From positions 62,001 through 126,000 of the forward strand of contig CAKQDU010000002.1 in assembly GCA_934229625.1 (NCBI GenBank): a stretch of 64,000 nucleotides of DNA, given 5' to 3'. Positions 6,703-14,489 of the stretch are shown one piece after another. The DNA comes from an uncultured Alphaproteobacteria bacterium. Lineage in GTDB: Bacteria > Pseudomonadota > Alphaproteobacteria > RF32 > CAG-239. Each line of letters opens with the position of its first letter. Positions within the stretch are counted from its first letter, which is position 1. The position numbers and the translations under genes are program-made. Below the pieces are notes generated by a model. It had not been told where the DNA came from. It made no database searches and saw nothing but the letters and a program-made list of their open reading frames with translations.

Positions 6703-7665
6703 TTAAATTTCTATCTTTTGCCAATTTTCAGGTTTTATAACTTTAACGTGCTTGCCCCAAGTGTATAAGTGCCAATCCATTTCCAAACGACCGCCGGCGT
6801 AAAATTTAACCGTTAAAGTTCCGTCCGGATTTTTTGTCATAGTTTGGCTCGGGTGAAAAATATACCTGCTGGCTTCATCGGCAGTTTCAGCATCAAAAAG
6901 CCATTCCACCTCAAACGGCTTTTCGTGAAAAGCTCCAAACGATTCTTCGGCATACTTCTGCAAATTAAACCCTTCCAGCATTTTCGCCGGCTGCGGTAAA
7001 ACTTCGGCTTTGCGGATATTGCTTAAAATAAAGGTATGCACATTGTCGCCAAAATAACCGTCAGCGTGGTGCGCCACCAAATAGTGATTGCGCTCGCCAT
7101 ACAAAAATCCGTATGGATTCAGCACATTAAAACTTTCTTTTCCGCTGTTTTTGTTATAATAAGTTATGCGCAGCTGATGACATTCTAAAATAGCTTGACG
7201 TATGGTTTTGATGATTTCTTCATCAATCTGCAGCTTTGGTCCGGGGCGGCAGATATAACCTTCCGCTTCCAGCAAAGCCTCGGCATCCGGCTCTATTTTA
7301 CGCATAACATCTGGTTTTACACTAGCTTTAATTTTATCAATCAACTTGCCTAAAGTTTGATTTTGTTCGTGCATTTGTTTTTTGTTCAGCAAAGTACGCA
7401 TATTTTCCAAAAGTGATAATTCTTCAGCAGAAAACTGTATTAAATCTCGTAATGTGCCTTGGGGAATATACCAGCGTTTAGTATTGTTTTCTCCGCTTAT
7501 TTCCACGGTTTGCGGAAATTTATAGACTATCATATCACGCATTCTTTCTGCCGTGCGGCGTGACACCTTAAAATCCTGCATAATATCGTTAAGCGAAACA
7601 CCTTCGCGCGATGATTGCATTTTAGTTGCCAAATCCAACAAATCGTATGTTTTTTCGTAAGCCAT
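6703..7665 (-). CDS. WYL-domain transcriptional regulator (DriD-like)
   Basis: 320-aa regulator. The N-terminal winged helix-turn-helix includes LLDLATKMQSSREGVSLNDI and VSRRTAERMRD, wording typical of the alphaproteobacterial WYL group that includes Caulobacter DriD. A linker is followed by a WYL domain (about residues 160-230: LRITYYNKNSG, LNPYGFLYGERNHYLVAH) and a WCX-like C-terminus. The start at 7665 has AAGGAG at the right distance; the upstream in-frame Met is not needed. Known members sense ligands or single-stranded DNA and either activate or repress. A copy of the shared palindrome (7737-7753) lies 71 bp upstream, so autoregulation and control of the neighbouring units are likely. 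Confidence 0.85.
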   Translation of the reverse strand: MAYEKTYDLLDLATKMQSSREGVSLNDIMQDFKVSRRTAERMRDMIVYKFPQTVEISGENNTKRWYIPQGTLRDLIQFSAEELSLLENMRTLLNKKQMHEQNQTLGKLIDKIKASVKPDVMRKIEPDAEALLEAEGYICRPGPKLQIDEEIIKTIRQAILECHQLRITYYNKNSGKESFNVLNPYGFLYGERNHYLVAHHADGYFGDNVHTFILSNIRKAEVLPQPAKMLEGFNLQKYAEESFGAFHEKPFEVEWLFDAETADEASRYIFHPSQTMTKNPDGTLTVKFYAGGRLEMDWHLYTWGKHVKVIKPENWQKIEI

Positions 7666-7736
7666 AATCACTCCTTTTGCCATTTTTATGTAACCTATCA
7701 CAAATTTATTACAATTCGGTTTATTTTTTATCAGCT

Positions 7737-7753
7737 ATGCCAAGTTTTGACAT
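7737..7753. promoter_or_regulatory. Operator site c, between the WYL gene and a small membrane protein gene
   Basis: ATGCCAA-GTT-TTGACAT, 7-3-7 spacing. It lies 71 bp upstream of the WYL start (7665, leftward) and 39 bp upstream of the 58-aa gene (7793, rightward), so it could serve either or both. Confidence 0.55.
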
Positions 7754-7792
7754 ATCAGGCTTTTATATTGCCAATCAACAAAGGGGGATATT

Positions 7793-7969
7793 ATGAAAGA
7801 ATCTATTATAATTTATACAGCTTGTTGTTTGGTGGCTTTAATAATGTTTTGCTGGGGGCGTTATGTTGGCAAAAACATCACACCTATGGTTGACCTATGC
7901 GGAACAATCAGCGGTATTGTGCTGGCTATGTTCTGCATCGGTTTCTTTAATTATTATATGTTGCATTAA
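7793..7969 (+). CDS. Small membrane protein, 58 aa, two predicted helices
   Basis: ATG at 7793 follows a strong AAGGGGG site. Two hydrophobic segments are visible: IIIYTACCLVALIMFCW (about residues 5-21) and CGTISGIVLAMFCIGFFNYY (about 36-55), with a short GRYVGKN loop. It is divergent from the WYL regulator and shares operator c. In Caulobacter the WYL activator DriD switches on didA, a small inner-membrane division inhibitor, so a comparable damage-induced membrane effector is conceivable, though no sequence relation to DidA is claimed. Confidence 0.6.
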   Translation: MKESIIIYTACCLVALIMFCWGRYVGKNITPMVDLCGTISGIVLAMFCIGFFNYYMLH

Positions 7970-7985
7970 TTTAATCACAAATAGA

Positions 7986-9521
7986 TTATCCAATTAGTCC
8001 GGCTTGAGCTAAAAGCTCTAGCTGGTCATTATTTTGGTCGTGATCCAAAACTGTTAATCCATTATTATCTTTAATATTCACATCTGCGCCAAACTCCAAT
8101 AATAGTCTGGTCTGTTCAACATTGTCAGCATACATCAGTGCAGTGTAACCATTATTGTTTTGTTCATTTATATTAGCACCTGCCTTTAAAAGAACTGCTA
8201 TTTTTTGTCTTTTTATATTCGCTGTTGTAAACTTATCTAAAAGTGTCCATATCAATGCGGTATAACCAATTGCATAATCTCTTGCAGTTATATCCGCGCC
8301 AGCATTTAACAATAACCCCATTTGTTCCGATGTTTGGGCAAACATCAATGCCGTAAAACCTAAATCATCCTTAGCGTTAACATCAGCTCCCGCATCTAAT
8401 AGCAATTTTGTTTGTTCTGCATTTTCTGCATACATTAAAGCTGTTTTACCCAAATCATCTTTTAAATTAACATTAGCCCCTGCTTCTATCAAAATTCTAG
8501 TTTCTTCTTCATCGTATGCCAGCATTAAAGCAGTTTGCCCTTGATAATTTTGAGCATTAACATCTACTCCCGCTTGAATAAGTAACTTAATTTGTCTGCT
8601 ATATTCTTCTTTAACTAAATTTATGTATGCATTGTTCTGCTTGCCAATACTTTCTTTTGCACATAACGCGTACATCGAAGCCGTATTTCCATTATTATCA
8701 CGGATATTTACATCTGCTCCATAATCAATCAATAACTTAGTTAATTTTGAAAAATCAGACATTCTATATTTTGTTTCTTCAATATCTTTAAATTTTTCCG
8801 GTTTTAAAACTGTTCTTATTAAAGAAAATTGTTCAAAAATATGCATTAACGCCGTTTTTCCCATATTGTCCTGAGCATTTACATTAATTCCATAATTTAA
8901 TAAAATTTTAGCTGTTTCTGCACATTGTTGGTACATTAAAGCTGTTTTTCCGTCACCGTTTTTAGCATTTACATTAACGCCTAATTCTAAAAGCGTTTTT
9001 ATTTGTTTTTCGCGAGTTGACTGTATAAAAGCCATATCTAAGACTTTTATATTTGCACCATTTTGTAATAAAATATCAATAATTTTTTTATTTGGTTCAC
9101 TATGTGCTAAAACATATCCCAGTAATGTAGAATTATTAACTTCTGAACCTGAATTTATCAAAAATTGTGCTATGTCTTCATTGGCTGATAACATTAAAGC
9201 ATTTTCACAGCACATATTTCTGGCGTTAATATCGGCTCCTGCATTAACCAATAGCTTAGCCTGTTCTGCTGTTTTGGCTAACATCAATGGCGTCCATTCC
9301 ATAACATCGGATTTTACATTAACATCCGCCCCAAGCTCTATCAATAATTTAGTTTGTTTTACCGTTTCTGCATAAGTTAATGGGGTTAACCCCATATCAT
9401 TATTAGCATTTATATCTGCACCGGCATTTATTGCATTAACTATCCTTATTTTAAGCTTGTTAATGTCTTTTTCATCTCTCATTAAATCTGTTATAATATT
9501 ATTTGAAATCGTTGTTATCAT
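7986..9521 (-). CDS. Ankyrin-repeat protein, 511 aa
   Basis: Built almost wholly of about 14 ankyrin repeats; examples are TALMYAENAEQTKLLLDAGA and TALMFAQTSEQMGLLLNAGA. Helix signatures (TALMYA, LLLxAGADVN) recur about every 28-35 residues; some repeats are expanded (around residues 225-260 and 290-320) and the third to fifth are degenerate. No signal peptide, membrane segment or catalytic domain is seen, so it is probably a cytoplasmic protein-binding scaffold. The start follows a weak GAGAAAG site. Operator d lies 56 bp upstream, placing it in the WYL-linked set. It is transcribed toward the WYL gene region. Confidence 0.9.
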   Translation of the reverse strand: MITTISNNIITDLMRDEKDINKLKIRIVNAINAGADINANNDMGLTPLTYAETVKQTKLLIELGADVNVKSDVMEWTPLMLAKTAEQAKLLVNAGADINARNMCCENALMLSANEDIAQFLINSGSEVNNSTLLGYVLAHSEPNKKIIDILLQNGANIKVLDMAFIQSTREKQIKTLLELGVNVNAKNGDGKTALMYQQCAETAKILLNYGINVNAQDNMGKTALMHIFEQFSLIRTVLKPEKFKDIEETKYRMSDFSKLTKLLIDYGADVNIRDNNGNTASMYALCAKESIGKQNNAYINLVKEEYSRQIKLLIQAGVDVNAQNYQGQTALMLAYDEEETRILIEAGANVNLKDDLGKTALMYAENAEQTKLLLDAGADVNAKDDLGFTALMFAQTSEQMGLLLNAGADITARDYAIGYTALIWTLLDKFTTANIKRQKIAVLLKAGANINEQNNNGYTALMYADNVEQTRLLLEFGADVNIKDNNGLTVLDHDQNNDQLELLAQAGLIG

Positions 9522-9577
9522 CGTTTAGTTCTTTCTCACAATATTTATAGTGTTATTCATTTAAATAACATTTAGTT

Positions 9578-9594
9578 ACGCCAATATATGACAT
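9578..9594 (-). promoter_or_regulatory. Operator site d, upstream of the ankyrin gene
   Basis: ACGCCAA-TAT-ATGACAT, a 7-3-7 palindrome with one mismatch, 56 bp upstream of the ankyrin start at 9521. Confidence 0.5.
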
Positions 9595-9645
9595 ATTTTA
9601 TATTACTAATAAAAAAATATTGTGAAAAGCCAACAAACTCAACAA

Positions 9646-9972
9646 TTATTTTGCTTTGATATAAAACTCATCCAAAAACTTTAATAAGTCTTTTTGACTT
9701 GCTTCATCAAGCATTTTGATTTTATGAATCAAAGAATTTTCAATATTATGGCTATGTGTTGCAAAGTTACTGAGTATGTCAATATCTAAAGAATATAATA
9801 CTTTATAAAGCGTATAAGAACGTGGCGTTTGTTTAGCATTTTCAATTAAATTCAAGGAAGAATAATCAACTTCACTCAACTCAGCCAATCTTTCGCAAGA
9901 TATTTTCTTTAAGTTGCGTTTATTATGTATTGTTTTACCTATAACGGCTAAAAATTCTTTTTCTGATAACAT
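9646..9972 (-). CDS. XRE-type helix-turn-helix protein, 108 aa
   Basis: MLSEKEFLAVIGKTIHNKRN begins a Cro/C1-type helix-turn-helix (about residues 8-65): AELSEVDYSSLNLIENAKQT is the recognition-helix region. The C-terminal 40 residues are helical (KMLDEASQKDLLKFLDEFYI). The start at 9972 is chosen because the domain begins there and GGGA lies upstream; a longer frame exists to 10029. It is a second candidate regulator for the palindrome set, but no operator copy lies close to its own start (nearest, 10127, is 154 bp away). Confidence 0.7.
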   Translation of the reverse strand: MLSEKEFLAVIGKTIHNKRNLKKISCERLAELSEVDYSSLNLIENAKQTPRSYTLYKVLYSLDIDILSNFATHSHNIENSLIHKIKMLDEASQKDLLKFLDEFYIKAK

Positions 9973-10126
9973 TGTATATATCCCATAAAATATACTTGGA
10001 ATTATACAATTATATAAAACAATATCCATTTTATGCTGGCTATATAATTATATTGTGTTTAGCCAATAAAATTTAATTTTATTTTTACAAATTTAGGTTC
10101 TACTTGGTGTAAATTAAATTTTAAGC

Positions 10127-10143
10127 ATGTCATAAAATGACAT
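10127..10143 (+). promoter_or_regulatory. Operator site e, upstream of the PD-(D/E)XK gene
   Basis: ATGTCAT-AAA-ATGACAT, 7-3-7, perfect in both arms. It ends 50 bp before the start at 10194. An ATATAAC -10-like box begins about 25 bp after it. Confidence 0.6.
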
Positions 10144-10193
10144 AGTAGAGGTTTAGTTTTTACTTGAATATAACTTTATTAAAGGAGAACATA

Positions 10194-11111
10194 ATGAATA
10201 TTTTTGAAGCATTAAGCTACGGCAAAGGCCGTATCAACGAAGAAAATACAAGCTCTTTTTTGGCATATTTGCTAAACCCTAATGAAACGCACGGATTAAA
10301 AGATATATTCCTGAAAAGGTTTTTAACACTTATTGATAATAATTTAGCAACAGATGATACTTTACAGCTAAATGATATTTTACTTGAAGAAAGATTTTAC
10401 AATAAAGAAAAAAACTGGTGTTCATTAGATATAACACTCAGATTAAATAACCTTTCAAATGGAGATATTTTTATTGCTATAGAAAACAAAATTAATAAAC
10501 AAGCTTTTAAGCAGAATCAGCTCCAAAATGAAATTAACTATATGTGTGTTTCTGAAGAAATCAAAGAATATAAGAAAAAGAAAATTATCCTTATTCTTCC
10601 GTATGAGTACGATGATGACAAAATATCCGATAAAATTAAAGTTGATTTTACTAAACATCAGCCTGAATGGGAATGTAAAATTATAACTTGGAATGATATA
10701 CTTAAAATTTTAAAGAATATATTATCTCAAGAAAATAGCTGTGAAATTCCACCTTTATATGACTATGTAAAGCAAACAATTAAAGCATTCATTATTTATA
10801 TGGAAATTAAGCCTATAGAAAAAACATTTGATATGTATTTGGATAATTTTGAATCTATAAAAAAGCTAAAATTGCAGCAATTTCCGTCAAAAATGGCTAA
10901 ATTATTTATTGTTGATAAAAATAAAGAAGATAAAAATATATCTGTTTATAAACCATTATATAATTTTTTAAAAGAATGCAAAGAGTGCGAGGTGTCAAAA
11001 TCTATGAATACACGCCAAATAGCTCAACTCTTCATAAATATTATATCTTCTAATCAAGGCATATTGGATAACTATAATAATATGAAAGAAAATAAAACTC
11101 CTCAAAAATAA
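10194..11111 (+). CDS. PD-(D/E)XK nuclease superfamily protein, 305 aa
   Basis: Starts MNIFEALSYGKGRINEENTS with AAAGGAG upstream. The segment SSFLAYLLNPNETHGLKDIF is typical of the PDDEXK_4 family. The catalytic core is visible near residues 85-105: SLDITL supplies the Asp and IAIENKINKQAFKQNQL the E-x-K. The C-terminal half is helical without a recognised domain. It is flanked by operator e and a strong terminator, so it is its own unit. Proteins of this family are often defence- or stress-linked; DNA cleavage is predicted, not shown. Confidence 0.75.
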   Translation: MNIFEALSYGKGRINEENTSSFLAYLLNPNETHGLKDIFLKRFLTLIDNNLATDDTLQLNDILLEERFYNKEKNWCSLDITLRLNNLSNGDIFIAIENKINKQAFKQNQLQNEINYMCVSEEIKEYKKKKIILILPYEYDDDKISDKIKVDFTKHQPEWECKIITWNDILKILKNILSQENSCEIPPLYDYVKQTIKAFIIYMEIKPIEKTFDMYLDNFESIKKLKLQQFPSKMAKLFIVDKNKEDKNISVYKPLYNFLKECKECEVSKSMNTRQIAQLFINIISSNQGILDNYNNMKENKTPQK

Positions 11112-11134
11112 ATAGATTTTTCAAGTTAACTTCA

Positions 11135-11175
11135 AAAATAATGCCTAAAACAATTTTCAGGCATTATTTTTTGCT
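11135..11175 (+). terminator. Intrinsic terminator after the PD-(D/E)XK gene
   Basis: AATAATGCCT pairs with AGGCATTATT over about 12 nt and is followed by a T run. Confidence 0.85.
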
Positions 11176-11187
11176 CTTTTTATGCTT

Positions 11188-11204
11188 ATGTCAAAATTTG
11201 ACGT
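11188..11204 (+). promoter_or_regulatory. Operator site f, upstream of the AAA+ gene
   Basis: ATGTCAA-AAT-TTGACGT, a 7-3-7 palindrome ending 46 bp before the start at 11251. TATAAT (11227-11232) lies 22 bp after it, too far for the TTGACG arm to act as a normal -35. Confidence 0.6.
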
Positions 11205-11250
11205 AGATTAGTCATAGACTCTGAAATATAATAAGAAAACGAGGTATATT

Positions 11251-13281
11251 ATGTCTGATAAATTTGAAAAACAAAAAGTTTCTGAGTATGTGGCAAATCT
11301 TCTTTCCAACAACTCATATATTGATGACAACTTCAAAAGCATAAAAGAGTGGTTGTTTGACAAAGATAATATTTACGGTCAACTGAATTTTCCGGCTAAA
11401 GACGCAAATTCAGCGGAAGAAGAATTTACAAAACTGGCAAAACATAATCGTTTGCAAGCGTATTCGCTAATTAAGCAATATGCAAAAAATTTAACAAACA
11501 ATCACAAAAAATGTGCTCCAAGTATATTTGAAAAAAATTTGATTTATCTGCAAGAATTGTTCGGACTAAAAGAATATGAAAAGGAATTGTTAGGCTTGCT
11601 TATACGCTATGACAGACAAGAATCTTTTTATGATACATTAAAAAATATCAGCAATTCCAATATATGCGACACAAACAACAAAGCCCTTGCACTTGGAATC
11701 AGTGCCGATAAAGTTTATAGTGCATTTCACAAAAATTCAACCTTAGAACAGCTTGGACTTATAGATTTTGAATATGACGGAGATATAGATTCAACCCATT
11801 TGCTAAAAATCTTATTTTCGCATAAATTTAAGGATAAACAGGCTCTCAAAAGTTATTTTATGGGAAAACCTCTTAAAGCCACCTTACAATGGGATGACTT
11901 TAGGCATATTCCGCAAATTTCCATATTGGAAAAAATCACTCAATCCGCGGTAAAACGTCATCAAAAAGGCGTAAATATTTTGTTATACGGAGAACCTGGA
12001 ACCGGTAAAACCGAGCTGGCAAAAACTTTAGGACAACGTTTGGAATGCAGTCTGTATTCAATCGGAGAACAGCAAGGCGATATTGAAGAACATGACGATA
12101 ACCGCTATGACAAATTACTGCGCGCACAAAAGCTATTGCAAAAAGATAAAAACGTGTTGCTATTGGTTGATGAAGCCGACGACCTTTTATATAAACAAGG
12201 CGGATTTTTTTGCAGAGATGACGATTTTAATAAAATTCAAATAAACCGTTTGCTGGAAAACAATGAACATCCGACAATCTGGATTTCCAATAATATTTCC
12301 CGTATGGATAAAGCCTATTTGCGGCGTTTTACATACGCTATAAAATTTGAAAAGCCTAAACAAAGCGTTCGTGTTCAAATGTGGCAAAAATGCCTGAACG
12401 CGAATAAATTACCGGCTGACGAGCAAACCGCAAAGTCTTTTGCCGAAAAATATTCGCTTTCGCCTTCATTTATTGTATCCGCCGTAAAATCGGCTAAACT
12501 GATAAAAGGAGGATTGCCGGAAATTAAGCAAACTTTAGACGTTTTGCAAGAAGCCTACAACAACGGCTATAAACCGCGCGAAAATATAAATAAAGAAAAA
12601 ATTGCTTTCAATCCTAATTTATTAAATACTGATTTAGATTTGGTAAAACTGGCGCAACGAATAAAAGATATGAAAAAGCTGGATTTTTCGATGTGTCTTT
12701 ATGGTGTTCCCGGAACCGGAAAATCGGCTTATGCGCAATATTTAGGCGAATTACTGGATTTACCGGTAATAAAGAAAAAATGCTCGGACTTAATTGATAT
12801 GTATGTCGGCGGAACCGAAAAAAATATTGCTCAAGCCTTTGAGGAAGCGGCAGACCAATCTGCTATTTTGATTTTTGATGAAGCCGACAGCTTTTTGCAA
12901 GACCGTTCAAATGCAGTACGCAATTGGGAAGTTACGCAAGTAAATGAAATGCTTACGCAAATGGAAAAACACAAATTTCCGTTTGTCTGCACGACTAATC
13001 TGATGGAAAAATTGGATAAGGCTTCACTTCGCCGTTTTACCTTCAAAGTGCAATATAATTATCTTTCCGAACAGCAACGCACACAATGTTTTGAACACTT
13101 TTTCGGTTTTCAGAATGTCAATCTTAATGATTTGTCTTCTCTTACACCTGGGGATTTTAAGGTAGTTTATACTAAAGCAGAAATGATGGACTGTCTGAAT
13201 GATAAAAACAAACTGCTGGAAATGCTGGAACAAGAGCTGAAAAACAAAGCACCTGTTGCTCGTCATATCGGCTTTTTATAG
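11251..13281 (+). CDS. Twin AAA+ ATPase, 676 aa
   Basis: Two AAA+ modules follow an N-terminal region of about 230 residues with no recognised domain. First module: Walker A GEPGTGKTEL near residue 247 and Walker B LLLVDEADDLL near 305. Second module: Walker A GVPGTGKSAY near 485 and Walker B ILIFDEADSFL near 543. Both have arginine-finger-like LRRFT motifs after the sensor-1 Asn, so both probably hydrolyse ATP in a ring. It resembles the SpoVK/FtsH-like classical AAA clade. Operator f precedes it. A remodelling or unfolding partner for the other members of the WYL-linked set is a reasonable guess. Confidence 0.85.
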   Translation: MSDKFEKQKVSEYVANLLSNNSYIDDNFKSIKEWLFDKDNIYGQLNFPAKDANSAEEEFTKLAKHNRLQAYSLIKQYAKNLTNNHKKCAPSIFEKNLIYLQELFGLKEYEKELLGLLIRYDRQESFYDTLKNISNSNICDTNNKALALGISADKVYSAFHKNSTLEQLGLIDFEYDGDIDSTHLLKILFSHKFKDKQALKSYFMGKPLKATLQWDDFRHIPQISILEKITQSAVKRHQKGVNILLYGEPGTGKTELAKTLGQRLECSLYSIGEQQGDIEEHDDNRYDKLLRAQKLLQKDKNVLLLVDEADDLLYKQGGFFCRDDDFNKIQINRLLENNEHPTIWISNNISRMDKAYLRRFTYAIKFEKPKQSVRVQMWQKCLNANKLPADEQTAKSFAEKYSLSPSFIVSAVKSAKLIKGGLPEIKQTLDVLQEAYNNGYKPRENINKEKIAFNPNLLNTDLDLVKLAQRIKDMKKLDFSMCLYGVPGTGKSAYAQYLGELLDLPVIKKKCSDLIDMYVGGTEKNIAQAFEEAADQSAILIFDEADSFLQDRSNAVRNWEVTQVNEMLTQMEKHKFPFVCTTNLMEKLDKASLRRFTFKVQYNYLSEQQRTQCFEHFFGFQNVNLNDLSSLTPGDFKVVYTKAEMMDCLNDKNKLLEMLEQELKNKAPVARHIGFL

Positions 13282-13333
13282 TATGTCTAATGTTTTTACA
13301 CTTTTGGCCTAAAAAACGCTTTGATTTTTCCGG

Positions 13334-13361
13334 TTGACTTATGGCGTGAGGCTGTTATAGA
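13334..13361 (+). promoter_or_regulatory. Promoter of the first phase-variable pilin-like gene
   Basis: TTGACT (13334-13339), 16 nt, TATAGA (13356-13361). The same promoter recurs at 44049-44076 before the sister gene, and the similarity continues through the 5' UTR. Confidence 0.7.
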
Positions 13362-13399
13362 ATTAGAGTGTAAACAACATAATTTTAGAGGAAAAAAAG

Positions 13400-14412
13400 A
13401 TGAAAAATAAGCTATTCAAAGGTCTCTCTCTCTCTCTGCAAATCCTAAACATCTGATTAAAGGCATATTTTCTGCTGCTCAGCGTGTTTTTGCAGAGTTC
13501 AGCGTAAAAAATCACACATTCGGAAATAACAAGTTCAGTAGCTACTCTATAAAGGGTTCTGGATTGCTTCGCGTTGCTCGCAATGACGCCGAAAGAAACA
13601 ACATCACATTTAAGGGTTTGGATGGTGTGCGTCAATACGACTCAAAATTCTTCAAAACCGCTTTAGATGCGCCGCTATACGCGGTTTCAGCCGGGCGGAG
13701 TCTTTTGCCACAATGTGCGTTAGATGCGACGGGATTTTTAAGCGACGTGTACAAAAGAAGTACACGAGCGAAGAAATTCCTAGCAGATGACGTGCAGGGT
13801 GGCAAAAGTATGATTGAAATGCTCGGCGTTTTAGCTATTGTCGGTATACTGAGCGTGAGCGGAATTGCCGGTTATTCCAAAGCTATGGAAAAGTTCAAGC
13901 TCAATAAAGCCTTAGATGAATATACTATGCTTACTTACGGACTGCTCGAACATATAGACTATATACAAAAACTTAACAGCGAAAATACAAATCTTATAGA
14001 ATCTGCTGGTCTCATAGATTTTGCATTCGACTTAAATCTTGTTCCAAATAGCTATAAAAAAATCAATTTCCGCCGAATGTACGACCCATATGGTAATATT
14101 ATACAGCTTTTCTCACGTAACAATCGTTTAGTTATTGATATGTACTTAGGAGGAGCTTTAGATGAAAATGGCGACATTACAAACAATACTGATTTTTCAA
14201 CCAAACTATGCCAAACATTGATGACAGACCTTGCAAAACCTCTGCATAGCTCTATTTATTCTTTACATTTCACTCATCGTTGGCCAGATGCTTTTTTCGG
14301 AGATGCATTTTGTCATAATTCATCGAATTGCCTTACAGATATGTCATTGGCAAAAATAAATGAATACTGTAATTGCGGAGGAAAAATCTGCGCCCTTGTT
14401 ATAGAATTTTAG
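13400..14412 (+). CDS. Type IV pilin-like protein, phase-variable, currently out of frame
   Basis: ATG at 13400 follows AGAGGA and reads MKNKLFKGLSLSLQ, then stops in the current frame after a (CT)7 tract. Losing one CT unit gives a single 336-codon frame into the open pilin frame, reading LFKGLSLSANPKHLIKG. That frame carries a long leader, then the prepilin-like motif G-KSMIEMLGVLAIVG (Glu at +5 after Gly) and a hydrophobic helix ending GYSKAMEKFK. The C-terminus has a Cys-rich end (CLTDMSLAKINEYCNCGG). Three paralogues lie at 42312, 44115 and 49447. The leader includes peptides encoded by palindromic repeats. An internal start such as the Met at 13564 cannot be excluded. Confidence 0.65.
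13423..13437 (+). repeat. (CT)7 tract inside the start of the pilin-like gene
   Basis: T(CT)7, 15 nt, eight codons after the ATG at 13400. One unit fewer joins the start to the pilin frame. The identical tract is at 44138-44152. Confidence 0.85.
13557..13790 (+). repeat. Palindromic repeats translated in frame in the pilin leader
   Basis: At 13557-13588 lies a widespread repeat core containing ATTGCTTCGCGTTGCTCGCA. From about 13664 to 13790 are further repeat units, including GACGTGTACAAAAGAAGTAC (13744-13763) with inverted GTAC-ended arms and a TTAGATGCGCCGCTA block. Related units recur untranslated at 45.5-45.9 kb. All are read without a stop in the pilin frame. Confidence 0.55.
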
Positions 14413-14437
14413 CACAATTTTTAAATGCTCTTTATCA

Positions 14438-14474
14438 AAAAAACACCCGAAAAATATTTCGAGTGTTTTTTATT
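14438..14474. terminator. Bidirectional terminator between the pilin-like gene and nusG
   Basis: AAAACACCCGAAA and TTTCGAGTGTTTTTT form a stem with A/T runs on both sides, suitable for both convergent transcripts. Confidence 0.7.
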
Positions 14475-14489
14475 AAGACATTATTTATA

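Noticed and set aside
11198..11232. TTGACG arm of operator f as a normal -35 box
   Set aside because: The distance to TATAAT is about 23 bp, too long for sigma70; the same misfit recurs at other copies, which favours an operator.
13423..13437. CT tract as a plain assembly error
   Set aside because: Not excluded, but both distant copies have the same length and the same frame effect, so two identical errors are less likely than a shared biological state.
13363..13635. Minus-strand open frame opposite the pilin leader (similar one at 44054-44434)
   Set aside because: The frame arises from the repeat-derived leader; both copies are antisense to the promoter and start of the pilin-like genes.
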